Shown: in pieces, positions 20,396-33,279 of the stretch
Layout of the letters: the number at the start of each line of letters is the position of its first letter
Position numbering within the stretch: the first letter of the stretch is position 1
Assembly (NCBI GenBank): GCA_030248195.1
Contig: JASAND010007604.1
Span: forward strand, 82,618 to 146,617
Origin: Trissonchulus latispiculum
Taxonomy: Eukaryota > Nematoda > Enoplea > Enoplida > Ironidae
DNA: 64,000 nt
Direction of reading: 5' to 3'
Translations under genes and position numbers: made by a program
Notes under the pieces: generated by a model
Told to the model about the DNA's origin: nothing
What the model saw: the letters and a program-made list of their open reading frames with translations, nothing else
The model's database searches: none

Positions 20396-20750
20396 AGCCT
20401 GGTTCACACTGGTGTCTTATGTCTTATATCTTATGTCTTTTGTCTTATGTCGCATGTCTTATGTTTTATGTCTTAAGACAGAACCGTTCACACTGCTGTC
20501 TTATGTCTCTTGTCTTAGGCAGCACATCTGATCCTTTCAACCAATCAACTTGACAATGGCTAGACTAGCTGCAATGTGATTGGTTTATCCCTTAAGACAT
20601 AAGACAAAAGTTGAGCCTAGCCCAAGTCTGTCTTAAGACAAAAAGACATAAGACATAAGACATAAAACAACAGTGTGAACGCCTTAAGACATAAGACATA
20701 AGACAAAAGACATAAGACATAAGACATAAGACACCAGTGTGAACCAGGCT
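20396..20750. mobile_element. Harbinger-type MITE with GTCTTAT tandem repeats
   Basis: Terminal inverted repeats AGCCTGGTTCACACTGGTGT face each other and are flanked by TAA on both sides (20393-20395 and 20751-20753), the 3-bp target duplication of PIF/Harbinger elements. Both arms carry tandem copies of a 7-base GTCTTAT motif and its complement, so the element folds almost completely on itself. No coding region. Confidence 0.8.
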
Positions 20751-21450
20751 TAACCGTGCCTTGTTGTAACTGTCCGATTCTCTTGAAAATGAGTTGATCT
20801 GCTGAATCCTTTCCGATAGCCATCTCAGCAGTGGGCTGTGGCGTTTTTTGCAGCTACATTACAGCGACTAGGAGTTTGCCCAACTCCCGAGCCTACACTA
20901 TTCTGTATTACTATCGATTAACTGTCAATATTAACCAACAACTCTGTTATATTTATGGAAACCAATATTAGTCAATATACTTGCATATTATTATATCATA
21001 TTTTTCACTACTGTCGCTGTTGTAATTCATATCCGGCCTGTCAGTAATTCTATCATTCACAATGAACAGAGTGTAGTGCCCTAGCGACGCGGACCAGTAA
21101 CTGACAAATCCGGGTGTGATCTTCTACGAAATAGTAAGTTTTCTCAGATTCGATTGAAGATACTAAAAACCTCTCATAGTAGAGAAGACATGAGTTGTAC
21201 CTCTTATCTGCATGTCAAGACCCTCTATTCTTGTTTCGGCAGTGAACGAATAGAGCGATTGTCGACCTCTTTCGCGATTTACTGTTGATCACAGACTAAA
21301 CGAGTTCACGAACAAAACCCCTAACCAGGTCGGCTGTAGAGATCCCCGATTTTGGCAAACTACCTTAACTTTCGGGAATCTGGTACATAAGTTTGTCATC
21401 TCTGGCAAACGCGCTGACCTTCAGTGTGAGTAGAACTATTCTGCCTAAGC

Positions 21451-21826
21451 AGTAGTGTTGTTGCCCGGCCGGTTTTTTGACTCGGCCGGCCGGACCCGGC
21501 CGGCCGAGCTTGTCAACCCGGCCGGCCGGGTCAAACAGGCCGGCCGGCCGGCCGGTCAAAAAAGGCCGCCGGTACCAGTTTTGCCCTATTTTTCGTGTAT
21601 TTTGTAAAATATTTAGCATTAATTGATGCATACAGTTACTCCTGGTTATGTATAACAGATAAAATCAAGTAGTATCCTTTTTCTGAACACCGACCGGCCG
21701 CCCGGCCGGCTGCTTCTGACCTGGCCGGCCGGCCGGCCGCCGGCCCGGCCAGCCGGCGAGCCGGCCTGCCGGATTGTCGGTTTAGTGGGCCGGCCGGGTT
21801 TTCCTCGGCCGGCCAACAACTCTACT
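21451..21826. mobile_element. GGCCGGCC-rich element with terminal inverted repeats
   Basis: Two islands of repeated CCGGCCGG palindromes (about 21464-21570 and 21692-21815) surround an ordinary AT-rich spacer. The ends AGTAGTGTTGTTGCCCGGCC and, reversed, AGTAGAGTTGTTGGCCGGCC are inverted repeats. It shares the GGCC composition with parts of the element at 22987-25698. Not coding; class uncertain. Confidence 0.6.
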
Positions 21827-23039
21827 AAGCAGCAACAATGGATCGATACTGTTTATTGACAAATTACATCATATCAATTATAAAGAGAAGTAGAAGAAGT
21901 CTTCAGATCAGTGAGTTCGTTACATTTATATCCTTTTCTTCTAAATCATAAATTGTCCTCACAAGCAGTTTTTTGGTTGGTTATTAGTTTTGAAACAATG
22001 TTTCTATCGTGTATTTTTACATTTGGTAGATGAGTATTTAATTTTGTTAATTTGTATTTAATTTTGTTAATTTAAGGTAAACTTTATCGTGCTCGAAATT
22101 CAATCAAGGCACTAGATAGGAATCGAGCTGGATAATCCAGATCATTCGCAAGAAAAGTCGTTCGAACAATTGTTTACTATTAGAGATGGTATGTAGCCAA
22201 TCCGCGTCGCAGAAGTTATATCACACAATGCAGACGCTACATAATAACACAAACCTGAAAACATATGCAATGATTAACTGATAATAAATGAAAAAGTTAT
22301 TTTGATTGCATACTTCTCGCGGCCGCTTTCGTTTTGTTGCTGAAATAATTACGTTAAATAGTATAAAAGTACAGCATGTGACACCTTGTTTAGGTAACTT
22401 TTTTCTACTGTGCATGTTACAACTTTAAATGAAGGCAGCATAAAAAGCTCTTTGATTTATGACTGTGGCGGCTGTGAACGGCAGTAATAATAACATAACA
22501 GAATCACATGACGAAACATTGAAAACTCTTCCGATTTCGGAGAGGGCACTTTTCATGTCTTATTCGGAGTTGTGAAGGTAGCTATTAAACGTTTTAATTA
22601 AGGCTGTTACAAATTAAGAGTTTGACTAGGCATAAGGACAGGGTATTTAAAAATAAATACAGAATCTACAAATGAGGTATGACGGACAGAGACCCCGTCT
22701 TTCATTTTACAATTGTTTTAAGTTTCCACACCTAAACTCAATTAAACCAGCACAAAACAGGATCTTGTTTTGCAGACATCAGCATTTAATGATATACTTT
22801 TGGTTTAGCAAATTGTGAAATTTAAAATTAAAAAATTCAGTAAGTCTCCTGTCAGCAAATGTTCATCTTGTCGGTTTACTTGTTAAATAGTTTTAGTTTT
22901 AAGTACTATACAATACTAAATTATTTAAGTCCATTTTGCTGAATGGCAACTAGGAACGTCTCTAGCAGAGACACCAGTAGTGTTGACAGTGTTTGAGGCC
23001 GGCCGGCCGGCGGCCGGCCGCCGGCCGACGACTTTTGCT

Positions 23040-23155
23040 CGCCGGTGTCGTATAATATTTTTCCCAACGTGATATTTTCCCCCCCTATAGGGTATAATAT
23101 TTTCCCCCGTGATATTCCCCCCCCTTTCAGCTATAATATTCCCCCCCTCTAAATG
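23040..23155. repeat. Arm end with alternating C-tract repeats
   Basis: A tandem series of TATAATATTTTTCCCCC and GTGATATTTTCCCCCC units surrounds the palindrome CCCTATAGGG. The complementary G-tract version is present at about 24792-24900, 25165-25250 (C-tract again) and 25560-25670. It forms the outermost part of each palindrome arm. The C-tract lengths vary between copies. Confidence 0.65.
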
Positions 23156-23419
23156 AAACCCAGCCAAATGATGCAGCAAATTTAACGGGGTCAAAACAGC
23201 AACTCTGTTGAAATGTTGGCAAGTTGCAAGTAAAATGCTGAAAACAATTTTACAAGTTAATTTTAGTTATTATTTAATTGTTTAATTAATGTTAATTTGC
23301 ATGTTAAAAAGAAATTATTTTTGCACTTGTTTTTAACACTGTTTACAAGTGTAAAAAACTGATAATTTTTTGATTAGTTTGTTAGTAATTGTTTTGCTAT
23401 TTAAATTAATTGAAATAAA

Positions 23420-23510
23420 TTAAATAATAATAAATAATAATAATAATAATAATATTAAATTAAATTAAATAAAAAATAATAATAATAAATTAAATAATAA
23501 ATTAATTTTG
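23420..23510. repeat. AT-rich (AAT)n simple repeat
   Basis: Irregular AAT/TAAAT repeats within the left arm of the foldback element. The right arm lacks most of it, so it expanded after the palindrome arose. Confidence 0.6.
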
Positions 23511-26220
23511 CAACTATTAACTGTAAAAATGGTTTTAACATTTTTGCTTTTCTTATTATTTGGAAACCTAATTTTTACAGGTTTTTGCGAGTGGTAAAAT
23601 TTCGGATCTTTAACAGGCTTTTTACCGTTTTTACAAAAGTTTTGTAAAATCAGCAAAGCTTTTTTAATATTATAATGCATTTTTACAGCAGTGTTTCTTA
23701 TTTTTCACACTTGTCACCGTTGAATATTCATTAAATTTCCCTCACCGCACATTATTAACAACTGTTGTTTTTAGTAAGGCTATATCCTTGAAACTTCTGA
23801 TTTTTTGAAGATGGAATAGTTTGATCCTTCCAGCCAAAAAATCTTAAAATATAGCTTTCTATTTGTTTCGAACCAAAAGGAAATTTTGTTTTTTGTTCTG
23901 TTCATTTTTTCTAGTTGTTTTCAAACACTCTTAATCATATCACAGGATGGGCCTCAAAAATTTAAATTTACTTGGAGAACATTTTACTATTAACGATACA
24001 TTTAACAAATTAAGTTTACATAGTAAGTTTACATAATACATAGTAATTTACAATGGTAAAACTTTCTCCAAGTAAATTTAAATTTTTCAGGATCATCCTG
24101 TGATGTGATGACTGATGAACAGTGTTTGAAAACAACTAGAAAAAATGAACTAAAAACAAAACTTCATCTTGGTTCAGAACAAATAGAAAGCTATATTTTA
24201 AGATTTTTTGGCTGGAAGGATCAAAACATTCCATCTTCAAAAAATCAGAAGTTTCAAGGATACAGCCTTACTAAAAACAACAGTTGTATATAATTTGCGG
24301 TGAGGGAAATTTAATGAATATTCAACTGTGACAAGTGTGAAAAATAAGAAACAGTGCTGTAAAAATGAATTAAAATATTAGAATAGCGTTGCTGATTTTA
24401 CATAATTTTGTAAAAACGGTAAAAAGATCCGAAATTTTACAACTCGTAAAAACTGTAAAATTACATTTCCAAATAATAAGAAAAGCAAAAATTCTAAAAC
24501 CATTTTTGCAGTTATTAATAGTTGCAAAATTAATTTATTAACAAAACAATTACTAACAAACTAATCAAAACTTACCAGTTTTTATACACTTTTAAACAGT
24601 GTTAAAAACAAGTGCAAAACTAGTTTCTTTTTAACATGCAAATTAACATTAATTAAACAATTAAATAATAACTAAAATTAACTTGTAAAATTGTTTTCAG
24701 CATTTTACTTGCAACTTACCAACATTTCAACAGAGTAATGCTGTTTTGATACCGTTAAATTTGCTGCATCATTTGGCTGGGTTTCATTCAGAGGGGGGAA
24801 AATATCATAGCTGAACGGGGGGGGGAATATCACGGGGGGAAAATATTATACCCTATAGGGGGGGGGGGAATATCACGGGGGGGAAATATTATACGACACC
24901 GGCCGGCTAACGGCCGGCCGGCCGCCGGCTGGGTTACAAATCATCAATCAGAAATTTACAAAATTGAGCAACTAAGCTTATAATGGACTTCAAATCTAGT
25001 TGTGCTAATTTTTTATGCTATGTTGTGCTCTTTTTCTAAGATAACATCCGAAAATAAATATCTTAGCAGTTATAATAACTGCACTGCAAACTGCTCTAGG
25101 CCGGTAGCCGGCCGGCCTACGAGCTCACCGGCCGCCGATGGGTTCGGCGATCGTACGGCCGGCGGCCGGTGTCGTATAATATTTTTCCCCCCGTGATATT
25201 TTCCCCCCCTATAGGGTATAATATTTTTCCCCCGTGATATTTTTCCCCCCTTTCATTTTTAAATTTAAATCAGAATTTAAAACCATTTTTACATTTATTA
25301 ATAGTTGCAAAATTAATTTATTAACAAAACAATTACTAACAAACTAATCAAAAATTACCAGTTTTTTTACACTTTTTAAACAGTGTTCAAAACAAGTGCA
25401 AAAATAATTTCTTTTTAACATGCAAATTAACATTAATTAAACAATTAAATAATAATTAAAATTAACTTGTAAAATTGTTTTCAGCATTTCCAACATTTCA
25501 ACGGAGTTGCTGCTTTGACCCTGTTAAATTTGCTGCATCGTTTGGCTGGGTTTCATTTAGAGGGGGGAAAATATTATAGCTGAAAGGGGGGAAAATATCA
25601 CGGGGGAAAAATATTATACCCTATAGGGGGGAAAAATATCACGGGGGGAAAATATTATACGACACCGGCCGGTGAGACCCCGCCCGGACTCAAACACTAG
25701 TGTTGAGCCCGTAACAAATGACACGCAACCCAGCGCAGTCATGTACAAGCCCTTTGTGATGCACATGTGATGCGGTAAGTTCACTGCGAAACTCTAAATC
25801 CCCAATACTTCGCCGGCATTGTAATTGTGGTAGTCATAGTGTCCTGCACACACTGATTTACAATCAACACATCTACATACGATGAGTTGATTTGCGCCTT
25901 TAAGGATACTGTCTTTTAATATATTCACCAGTAGTGTTTAAATGGGAATTCTGGGGTAGCAGTGTCAGAGCATCCTATTTATCCAATATACTAGAATGAT
26001 TCACTAAACTAATTCTATTACAAGTTTATTCTAATGCTACCTTGAAGCAATATATGTACCAAAAATAACCAGTTTTTACCATTTTTCATAAGAACTCTAC
26101 TTTAACCTATGAATACAGTACTACACAGGCAACCTTTTAGTAAATGCCTACTGCATTTTTAAGTTATGTTTGCATTGGAGTTGAGACAGCTTGGTGTACT
26201 TAACTTATAAGAATAAATCG

Positions 26221-26967
26221 GGTTTCTGTACCTCTCGTGGGATCGAACAAAATTTAATCCTTAACGACTGTTCTTCTAGCGTTAAGGGTTAAGTGGCTCC
26301 CTGTTGAATTTAGTTGGCCTCTCTTAACAATAGAGAACGGGAATCCAAGTTCAATTTGAACTCTGCCTATTTAGGTCCCTACATCAGCACAAATGTTACC
26401 GTAATCTGTAGATAAATTCAATGCTATGTAGTGGGTGATGAATAATTCTTGATAGTTTCCTTGCATTGGCTGTTAAAGTTTTTTAACCAATTGTAATCCA
26501 ATTGCATTATAAACCAAACCAATTGTATACCAATTGTAAACCAAAACTGTAATTTCAGGGAAACACGGCTTGTCTAAGTATTCTAAAAAGTTTGTACCGT
26601 TTTTGATTGCAGACTGTAAATATGTAAGGGAATTTTTGAACAAAGCTTTATGAAAATAAGATTTTCCTTGTGTTTGCTACTGGCAGTATTTCCCTAAAAT
26701 CACACTTTTGTCTAAATAGTTAAAAACTTTAACAGTCAATGCAAAAACTAACGAGAATTATTTATCACTAAATAGCATTAATTTAGATTATATATCTATA
26801 GATTTGTGCTGGTGGGGGGGACCTAAATAGGCCTTTAATTGACCTCCTCTATTGTTAACTGAGTCCAGCTCAACTCAGCAGGGAGCCAATGCTAGAAGAA
26901 ACGTCATATAAGGATTGAATTTCGTTGAGTCAGAAGAGAGAGGGGTGAGAAGAGAGGCACAGAAACC
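26221..26967. mobile_element. Palindromic MITE with perfect 8-bp target duplication
   Basis: Ends GGTTTCTGTACCTCTC and the inverse of GGTTTCTGTGCCTCTC are inverted repeats, flanked by ATAAATCG on both sides (26213-26220 and 26968-26975). The arms extend over about 300 bases each with indels. An 8-bp duplication fits hAT-type transposition, though the terminal bases are not the usual CAG. Non-coding. A solo arm is at 16638-16800. Confidence 0.8.
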
Positions 26968-28394
26968 ATAAATCGTGCTAATTCACCATCGCAAAAACCA
27001 TAAACCCGGCATATGCTCCATGTTTTCTGAGCATCTTACGACTTGAAGACGCTTACATCCAATCATCAACGGAGTATCCGATACGTTAAAAGGCGAACTT
27101 GCTTCAAATGGCAGTGTAATCATCATCTGCAAAGTTTTGTTCAGGCAGTAGTCATTTCTACTACTTTGCAGTTAACTTAAGCGAATTATTTTAATATATT
27201 GGATGACTTGAATGTCACGTTAGAAAACCCATCTAATACTATTTTCGCATTCTCCGAAAAATAAATACAAACGAACAAAGTGTTCTGTGTCCTTAGATAA
27301 GGTGCATTAGATAGCTGAGCATAGGACAATGTGGGAAGAATCGGAGGATGCAGACCCCCAGACCGACCAAAAATGGATAGAACCATCAGCGACAAGGAAA
27401 AAGGGCAGACCCTCTAATGCTCAGAAAAAAAACTGGCGTTTTTTACCGAAAATTGAACATTTTTAGCAAATTCTAGCGATTGTTTCAAAAACATTCTTAA
27501 ATATTACTACAAGTATTCATTTTTACTCATTTTGGCCAAAAACGTTAAAAGCTCGCAATTTTTGTCAATTGGTGTAGACCCCTTGGAATGTTGGAACTTT
27601 GCAGGGGTAGACAGATGCTTCGATGTGGTCCGGAGTAAACACCCCCCCCCCAGAATCGGACCCCGTGTTAATGCATGTAGCTGAGCTAACAAGGGAAGCT
27701 ACTTATCTGAGTTAGCTAATGTTTTGTCTAATCTAACTAGCTGACATCTTGTTTAACCTTTTCAAATTCAATGTAATTTTCAGCAATAGCAATTTTAGTT
27801 TTAACTTGGTGGCGGGCTGGCCTCCTTATCAACTACTTAATTAGTTATATATGACTACTCTCAATTTCTCTTCGGATTCTGCATTGTGCGTGCTGTCTAA
27901 CAGATGCGCAAGCTGTTAACAGTTTAAAATTAGTTTTAAATTTTATACTGATATTTGTTGGTTCAACTTTTTTAAAAGTTTAAAAATTTAAACATTTTAT
28001 TTATTCTAATTGATATTTTAAGTCTCTTATGATTTGTCCACCGCCTGCATCTGCCTGGCTATCAATGCAACTAATCTACAATTTTAATTTTAATTTTATA
28101 ATTTCAGAATTTTGCAAATACTAATACTACTATTATTTATTTGCAATAGCATTTGCAAAAAGTTGCAACGAATTCAAGTAAAGGCTGAGGTTAAGATGTG
28201 TAGGAAAAAATTCTGAAGATAGAAAAATATGACGTCTAGGAAGACACAGAACATTTGCCTAGTTCTGTTCTGACTACCAAAATATTTATACCGTACTGCA
28301 TACTGTATTTATACTGTACATACATATGTATTTAATTCAGCTAAAACACTATACTATGTTGTTTCTTGCAGTGCCGGTGGATTAGAATTCTGCC

Positions 28395-30200
28395 ATGGTT
28401 ATTATATCACTCATGTGCTATTCGACATTTGCTGTGATAATCGAATACGTTGGAGGTGAGCAGGTCCCTTTTATTGCAAACGTTGACGATAATTGTTTGT
28501 GGTTCAGTACAGAGATGAGCTGGAAGTGCACATGATTGAAAACAGCCGAAAATCGTTTTAATGGTCTTCCTAAGTACCTACTGCATTCTATTTAGGACTA
28601 AGGAGGATGGGGTCTTTTCCAGTTACCCCCCACCACTCAAAGTTCTTAAAACTCGACCAAATGAGCTGAAATCTGGTGTGGGTATGTTTTCGACCACGCC
28701 GAGTTCAAATATCGCAAAATTTTTCGATTTCGCGAAATTCGATTGTTTTCGATTTTTTCGATTTCTAAGGGGGGACCAAGGGCAACCGAAAAATTTTTTG
28801 TCTTCGATTTTGCTGAAAAGTTGTATATAGGGGTTTTCTGGGCCGCAGAACACGAATCTGAAGTTCGTTTTTCGATTCAGCTTTTCGTTAGCTTGATATG
28901 AGCTTAAGTTGTAAGCTTATGCTGACATACCCACACCAAATTTCAGCTCCTTTGGTCGAGTTTTACGAACTTTGAGTGGTGGGGAGTAATCTGGAAAAGA
29001 TCCGGTGGATGCACCGGAGCTGTCTTAACGTGCAGATTATGCTGGCCTTGCTGGTGTTGCTTGAGACGCAATTTGGAAAAAGCTAGAATGGAAGATAGCA
29101 CTTACTTCCAGCTCAGGAGAATTTTTTGAACTGCAATTTCGCTGAAAGAGCGCCTAAGCAGACTTTTTAGAAGCGTTGACAGAACTTAGCGGATCGTTTG
29201 CAATACGGCCAACTACATACGGCAGCTGATTGTATAGGGAGCCCTTCTCGTCCTTTCTTTAAATACATTTATCAGCACAATGAAATGCCACTAAAGTTTT
29301 ACCAGCAGAAATCAAGAAAGAAATAAAGAGCCCAACAAATGTCAGATGTGGAAGATCATCCAGCAAACGTACAACACAAACTCTAATTATTGCCGGTTTA
29401 CGGAGAGAGACAACAGAGTACAGCAGCAATACAAAAGATTTTTCAACTTTTTTACTTTTTCATTTTAACCAACCACCATTATAAATTCTGTTTTAGGTGA
29501 TCGTCCAGATGCTGGCCTCGGAGGCTATGCTCGCGAGGTGGTTCCAGGCCTACAGGTGCCCGGAAATGTAGAAAACGAAGGGCGCCCCCAATTTCTGCCT
29601 GGTTTGCAGATGCTTAACCAGAAAAGCGGATTTAACGACAACAAAAGTCCATTCTATCCAATCGATTCCAATCTTGGCCTCGATGCCCGCGTAATACCCG
29701 AGGAGGCTGTCGGATTTCATATCGCCGGTCAACCGGTAAATCCCCTAGATATCGATATGGCTTCATTGTACCCCGCTGTTGCTCAGCATGGATCACTTCC
29801 CAGATTTGAAGATAATCCGCTAATTGGACCGTTAGATCCTTTTGCGCCGCATTTGGCCTTTGGTTATGAGCAAGAAGCTATTGACACATATCTAAATGGA
29901 TTTTTGAAATTTCCTAGCTACAAAACCGGCAACATGTTTGATCTGGACGGAGGTCTGGTTAGCGGTTTTGAGGGTAATATGAACCTTCCTTTGGTACGAC
30001 ATGGAGTAAAGGTTCCAGCAGGGATTCTTTGGGACAATGCAGACGATGATCGGCAACTTACCTACGCCCAAAACATTCACAATACTAATCCTCTTAATAT
30101 ACCATTTGGGGCTTATTACCCACACCTACTGTCTGTCGATCAACAGCGACTACAACAACAGCAGCAGCAACAGCATCAGGGTCGAAGAAGGAGACGGTAG
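28395..30200 (+). CDS. Secreted cysteine-free protein, paralogue 2 (two exons)
   Basis: Exon 1 is 28395-28455 and exon 2 is 29497-30200, with GTGAGC/AG intron ends in the same phase-1 glycine position as paralogue 1. The product is about 254 residues with an N-terminal hydrophobic leader (MVIISLMCYSTFAVIIEYVG). The mature region is collinear with paralogue 1 over nearly its whole length, has no cysteine and ends in a Gln tract followed by a basic tail (GRRRRR). The intron contains a complete MITE (28610-29003). The pair arose by tandem duplication; both copies keep open frames, splice sites and the same conserved blocks, so both are probably functional. Function unknown. Confidence 0.75.
28610..29003. 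mobile_element. hAT-type palindromic MITE, family GGGTCTTTTCCAG, copy 1
   Basis: Inverted ends GGGGTCTTTTCCAG and GGATCTTTTCCAG (reversed) are flanked by GGAGGATG and GGTGGATG (28602-28609 and 29004-29011), an 8-bp duplication with one mismatch. The core contains ACGAATCTGAAGTTCG and TTTTCGATTCAGCTTTTCG, shared with copies at 38464 and 49460. Non-coding; inserted in the intron of paralogue 2. Confidence 0.8.
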
Positions 30201-30203
30201 ACT

Positions 30204-30209
30204 AATAAA
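30204..30209 (+). terminator. Polyadenylation signal of secreted-protein gene 2
   Basis: AATAAA begins four bases after the stop codon of paralogue 2, at nearly the same place as in paralogue 1. Confidence 0.5.
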
Positions 30210-30299
30210 TACATATTGACTTGGTTGAATGTTCAGTGTTGTAGTGTGAAAGGTTGAAATCAGGATTGAAAGATGTGAAGAAAAGTGTCCAGATTTAGC

Positions 30300-33200
30300 A
30301 AAACAACCACAGTACTCCTGGAAAGCTTTATTTAGCTGATTAAAGTTAATGAATATATACTTTCCAAGTTAACATAAATAATTAAAAAGTATTTACTCAG
30401 TCTGTCCAAATTATTTATACATCAGTAACGGCCCAAAAGTCATTAATTTCAGACTAGCTCATTTAGTCTGATTAGCATTTTAGTCTATCTGTCTGTGTGT
30501 GATTAGCAAACTCAAGTGAGTCACGGAAACTATCAGCTTAATGTGCCTTACCTTCGGGTATCTTTTAAGAAAACGATTTTTCATTCAATTTCTCTCAGGA
30601 TAAGTTCCTTCTGTCAATATTTGTAACTATTGTACTTTGAACTTTGCCCTATAACTAGAACTGAAGCGAACAATGCGTTGAAATGAAGATTTTAAAATTC
30701 ATTTGAAAATATTATTTTGACATCTCCAGCTTTTTTATTTGCTCTTGCTGTATTTTACATATTTTCTTAGTCAGCTAGAAATTTTACATGTGTAACCTAT
30801 TTAAGACATTGTATTATACACTAATAAACCTTTCTGTACATGCAATTCTTATCTCCATAGAAGCGGCAAAAGTCCACTTGTGTCACACATTTTGAGAACC
30901 AGCTTGAAGCCTGTAGAGCGTCTTTTCTGTCATGTAAATTATTATCATAAAGCTGGTTAGAGCATCATTATAATGCACAAGTTTTGACTGGCAGGAATTA
31001 ACTCTGGGGAATAGTAGCTATGAAAGCAGTGCTTCTGGTTCGGAACGGAAAGATGGAACGTTAAAGGCAGGAGTCCTACTAAAGCAGATAGGCTCTTTTG
31101 GCTGGGACTGGCTTATGAGCGTTTATTGACAGACCTTAGGCAGAGCAGGCTATATTTTGTGTACTAGCTTGAATGTTGAGCGTTAGCTAGTGTCTGAATG
31201 CATGTGTATGTTTGACAGTTTTCTATCTACCGAGCATTTGAGCTCTCTATTTGAGCGAACACAAGCCCCCTTTTTATTATCTGCATATTAGTGTTGATGT
31301 TGAAGTCTATAGGCATCTCTTGTCCGTTTTAATACAATTTATCAAACCCATTAGCTTTGAGCTAGGCGGCAGAATTATGGGATAGTTTTGCTAAATAGCC
31401 TCCGTTTTTAAAGGAAGCTTGTTATTGGATCAATTTGCCAATGAAACATTAATGCAAAATCCTTTACTTACACAATCTGACCAGAGTGTTGTGGTTTGGC
31501 GACTAACGTCTTCCGAGCTAGACGCTTTGAGAAGTTTTGCCTTAAGGCTAAGATTATCTTCTCTGGCGATAGCTATTATAATTACATAAAGGGTTCTGTT
31601 AGTTCAAAGAGGTATAGTATATATTATATTACATTTGTGCCTGCAGTCCCGTTATAGTCTTTTAATTAAACCTCAGCAGTGGCAGCGGGCTTTATTTGAT
31701 CTCCGAAAAAGCTTGAATTGCCGAGTCCCTCTAACAAATAGGCCTAGCCCTAGTAGAACGATAGCATTAGCGTACTCGAATGCAAATCTTGTAATTCGGT
31801 GGTTCGATGGAGCCCCGGCCTGGATACTGTTTTGAATTCTTTCAATCCTGATTTCAGTCTTCGACTGCATTGTATTTTTTGATCATGAATGCCGGGGCTC
31901 AACTAAAAACGGCCACTGTAGCGCATTCAGCTGTTTTTCCGTGACTTAATTTCTTGGCTACAAGAAGCTGTTTTATGGTGAGACTATGGAATCAATCTCG
32001 ACTTTCTGCATAAACTTTCATGAATCACAAATGTTAGGGTTAAACAGGATAGCTCTGGTCGTGCTACATCTTAGGACTAGGACTATAACCCTGGACTGCA
32101 CCAAAACGTTTAAGAAGAGCTGCGGAATAGCAGAAGGCTACCATGTCCGATTTTTGAATGGGAAATAAGTAAGTAGTTAACCTTTTGCTATTCTGCTTCT
32201 ATTCTTAAACTTTATTGGTGCAATCCAGGGTAAGAGTGAGACTGATAAAATTAAGGATCGTAAAGTTTTTGGAGAGGAGGTTGCAGTGATAGCGGCTCCC
32301 ACAACTGTTTGCCTGCCTATCTCTACACTAATCTCAACAGAAAATGATTTTCAACTTATAAAGTAAGAAAATACAGTATATGAGGAAATCGACTGTCGTT
32401 GAAAAGGCTGCATCATGTCAGTTTTGGTTACTTTGTGTCTCTTTGAGCTTTCATCTAATTTGATCAAAGATAGCCCATTTATACACAGAACGTGCAAAAG
32501 TGACAGTCCAACGTCCAGTGGCAGAAATTGAATGTCTTCTAGTGCCAACAGTTTTTTTTATAAACTTCCATTTGGAGCTGCCAGTCAAGTTCTGCTCAGC
32601 AATTGTCAATAGAACTGTCGGTTTCTTTTTTCCAACTTCTCTGCTGCCTTTTAGAGCCGTTTGGCTCCTTTATTACCCTATCCCCCTATCTAGAAAAATC
32701 TGCTTTCCTGCAAAGCAGAAGCCATAGGATTAGCTAATCGTTGGGTAATGCACCTTCTTACAGGCACAGGTGTTAGCATACAGTGGTGGCTTGGTTAGAT
32801 AATAAACTGACTTTTATTCTATCCAGTGACTAGGCGATATTATATAACTGGCTTTTCTGGAATATTTTAGTCTTTTGGAACGTTTGGTTGGTTCGGCTTT
32901 TTGTTTGATGATTTTTTAAATCGAAATTTCCTGGGCGTTATCTCTGTACATTAGTGAACAAGATTTTATCAGATGGGTGTATATTTAATGAAGTTGGTGT
33001 AGACGGAGACTTGCTCGAATATTAAATTAATTTATTTTGCCTATTACTGTTTGTAGGATCCAAGAAAAATTAATCTGCAAGTGCAGGTGCAAGCACGGTT
33101 ACAAAAGGGACGATCTTTGCTGTCGATTTTTGCATACCGAAATTTGCCGGAACCTTTAATTATCTTGCATGAATGGACTAAAGTTCGCAATAGGAAAGAA
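30300..33200. other. Non-coding stretch, no gene recognised
   Basis: Apart from a tRNA-like unit at 31748-31822, nothing convincing is seen on either strand. Short open frames here lack codon structure, splice context or similarity that I can recognise. Confidence 0.4.
31748..31822 (+). repeat. tRNA-like SINE head (degenerate)
   Basis: A B-box-like GGTTCGATG at about 31801 follows an A-box-like region by a tRNA-like distance, and GCCC...GGGGC-type ends could pair poorly. Most likely an old SINE; a real tRNA is not supported. Confidence 0.3.
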
Positions 33201-33279
33201 ATTTCCTGAAATGTATACATAGTTGTCAACGTATGATGAGTAATGAATTACGACACGGTCAATTTAACTATATAGGCGA

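Larger units (their letters stand above)
22987..25698. mobile_element. hAT-like composite foldback element, 2.7 kb
   Basis: The ends are CAGTGTTTGAGGCCGG on the left and the inverse of AGTGTTTGAGTCCGG on the right. A perfect 8-bp duplication AGTGTTGA flanks them (22979-22986 and 25699-25706), as expected for hAT transposition. Inside are a near-perfect palindrome (arms about 23010-24000 and 24045-24925, turning point near 24020) and a second, internally deleted palindrome (about 25163-25672) with the same arm ends. No transposase is encoded, so it is non-autonomous. The frames at 24105-24293 and 22925-23194 are arm sequence, not genes. Confidence 0.8.

Noticed and set aside
24105..24293. 62-codon frame in the palindrome
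   Set aside because: Its mirror image in the other arm is interrupted, and the sequence belongs to a non-coding foldback arm.
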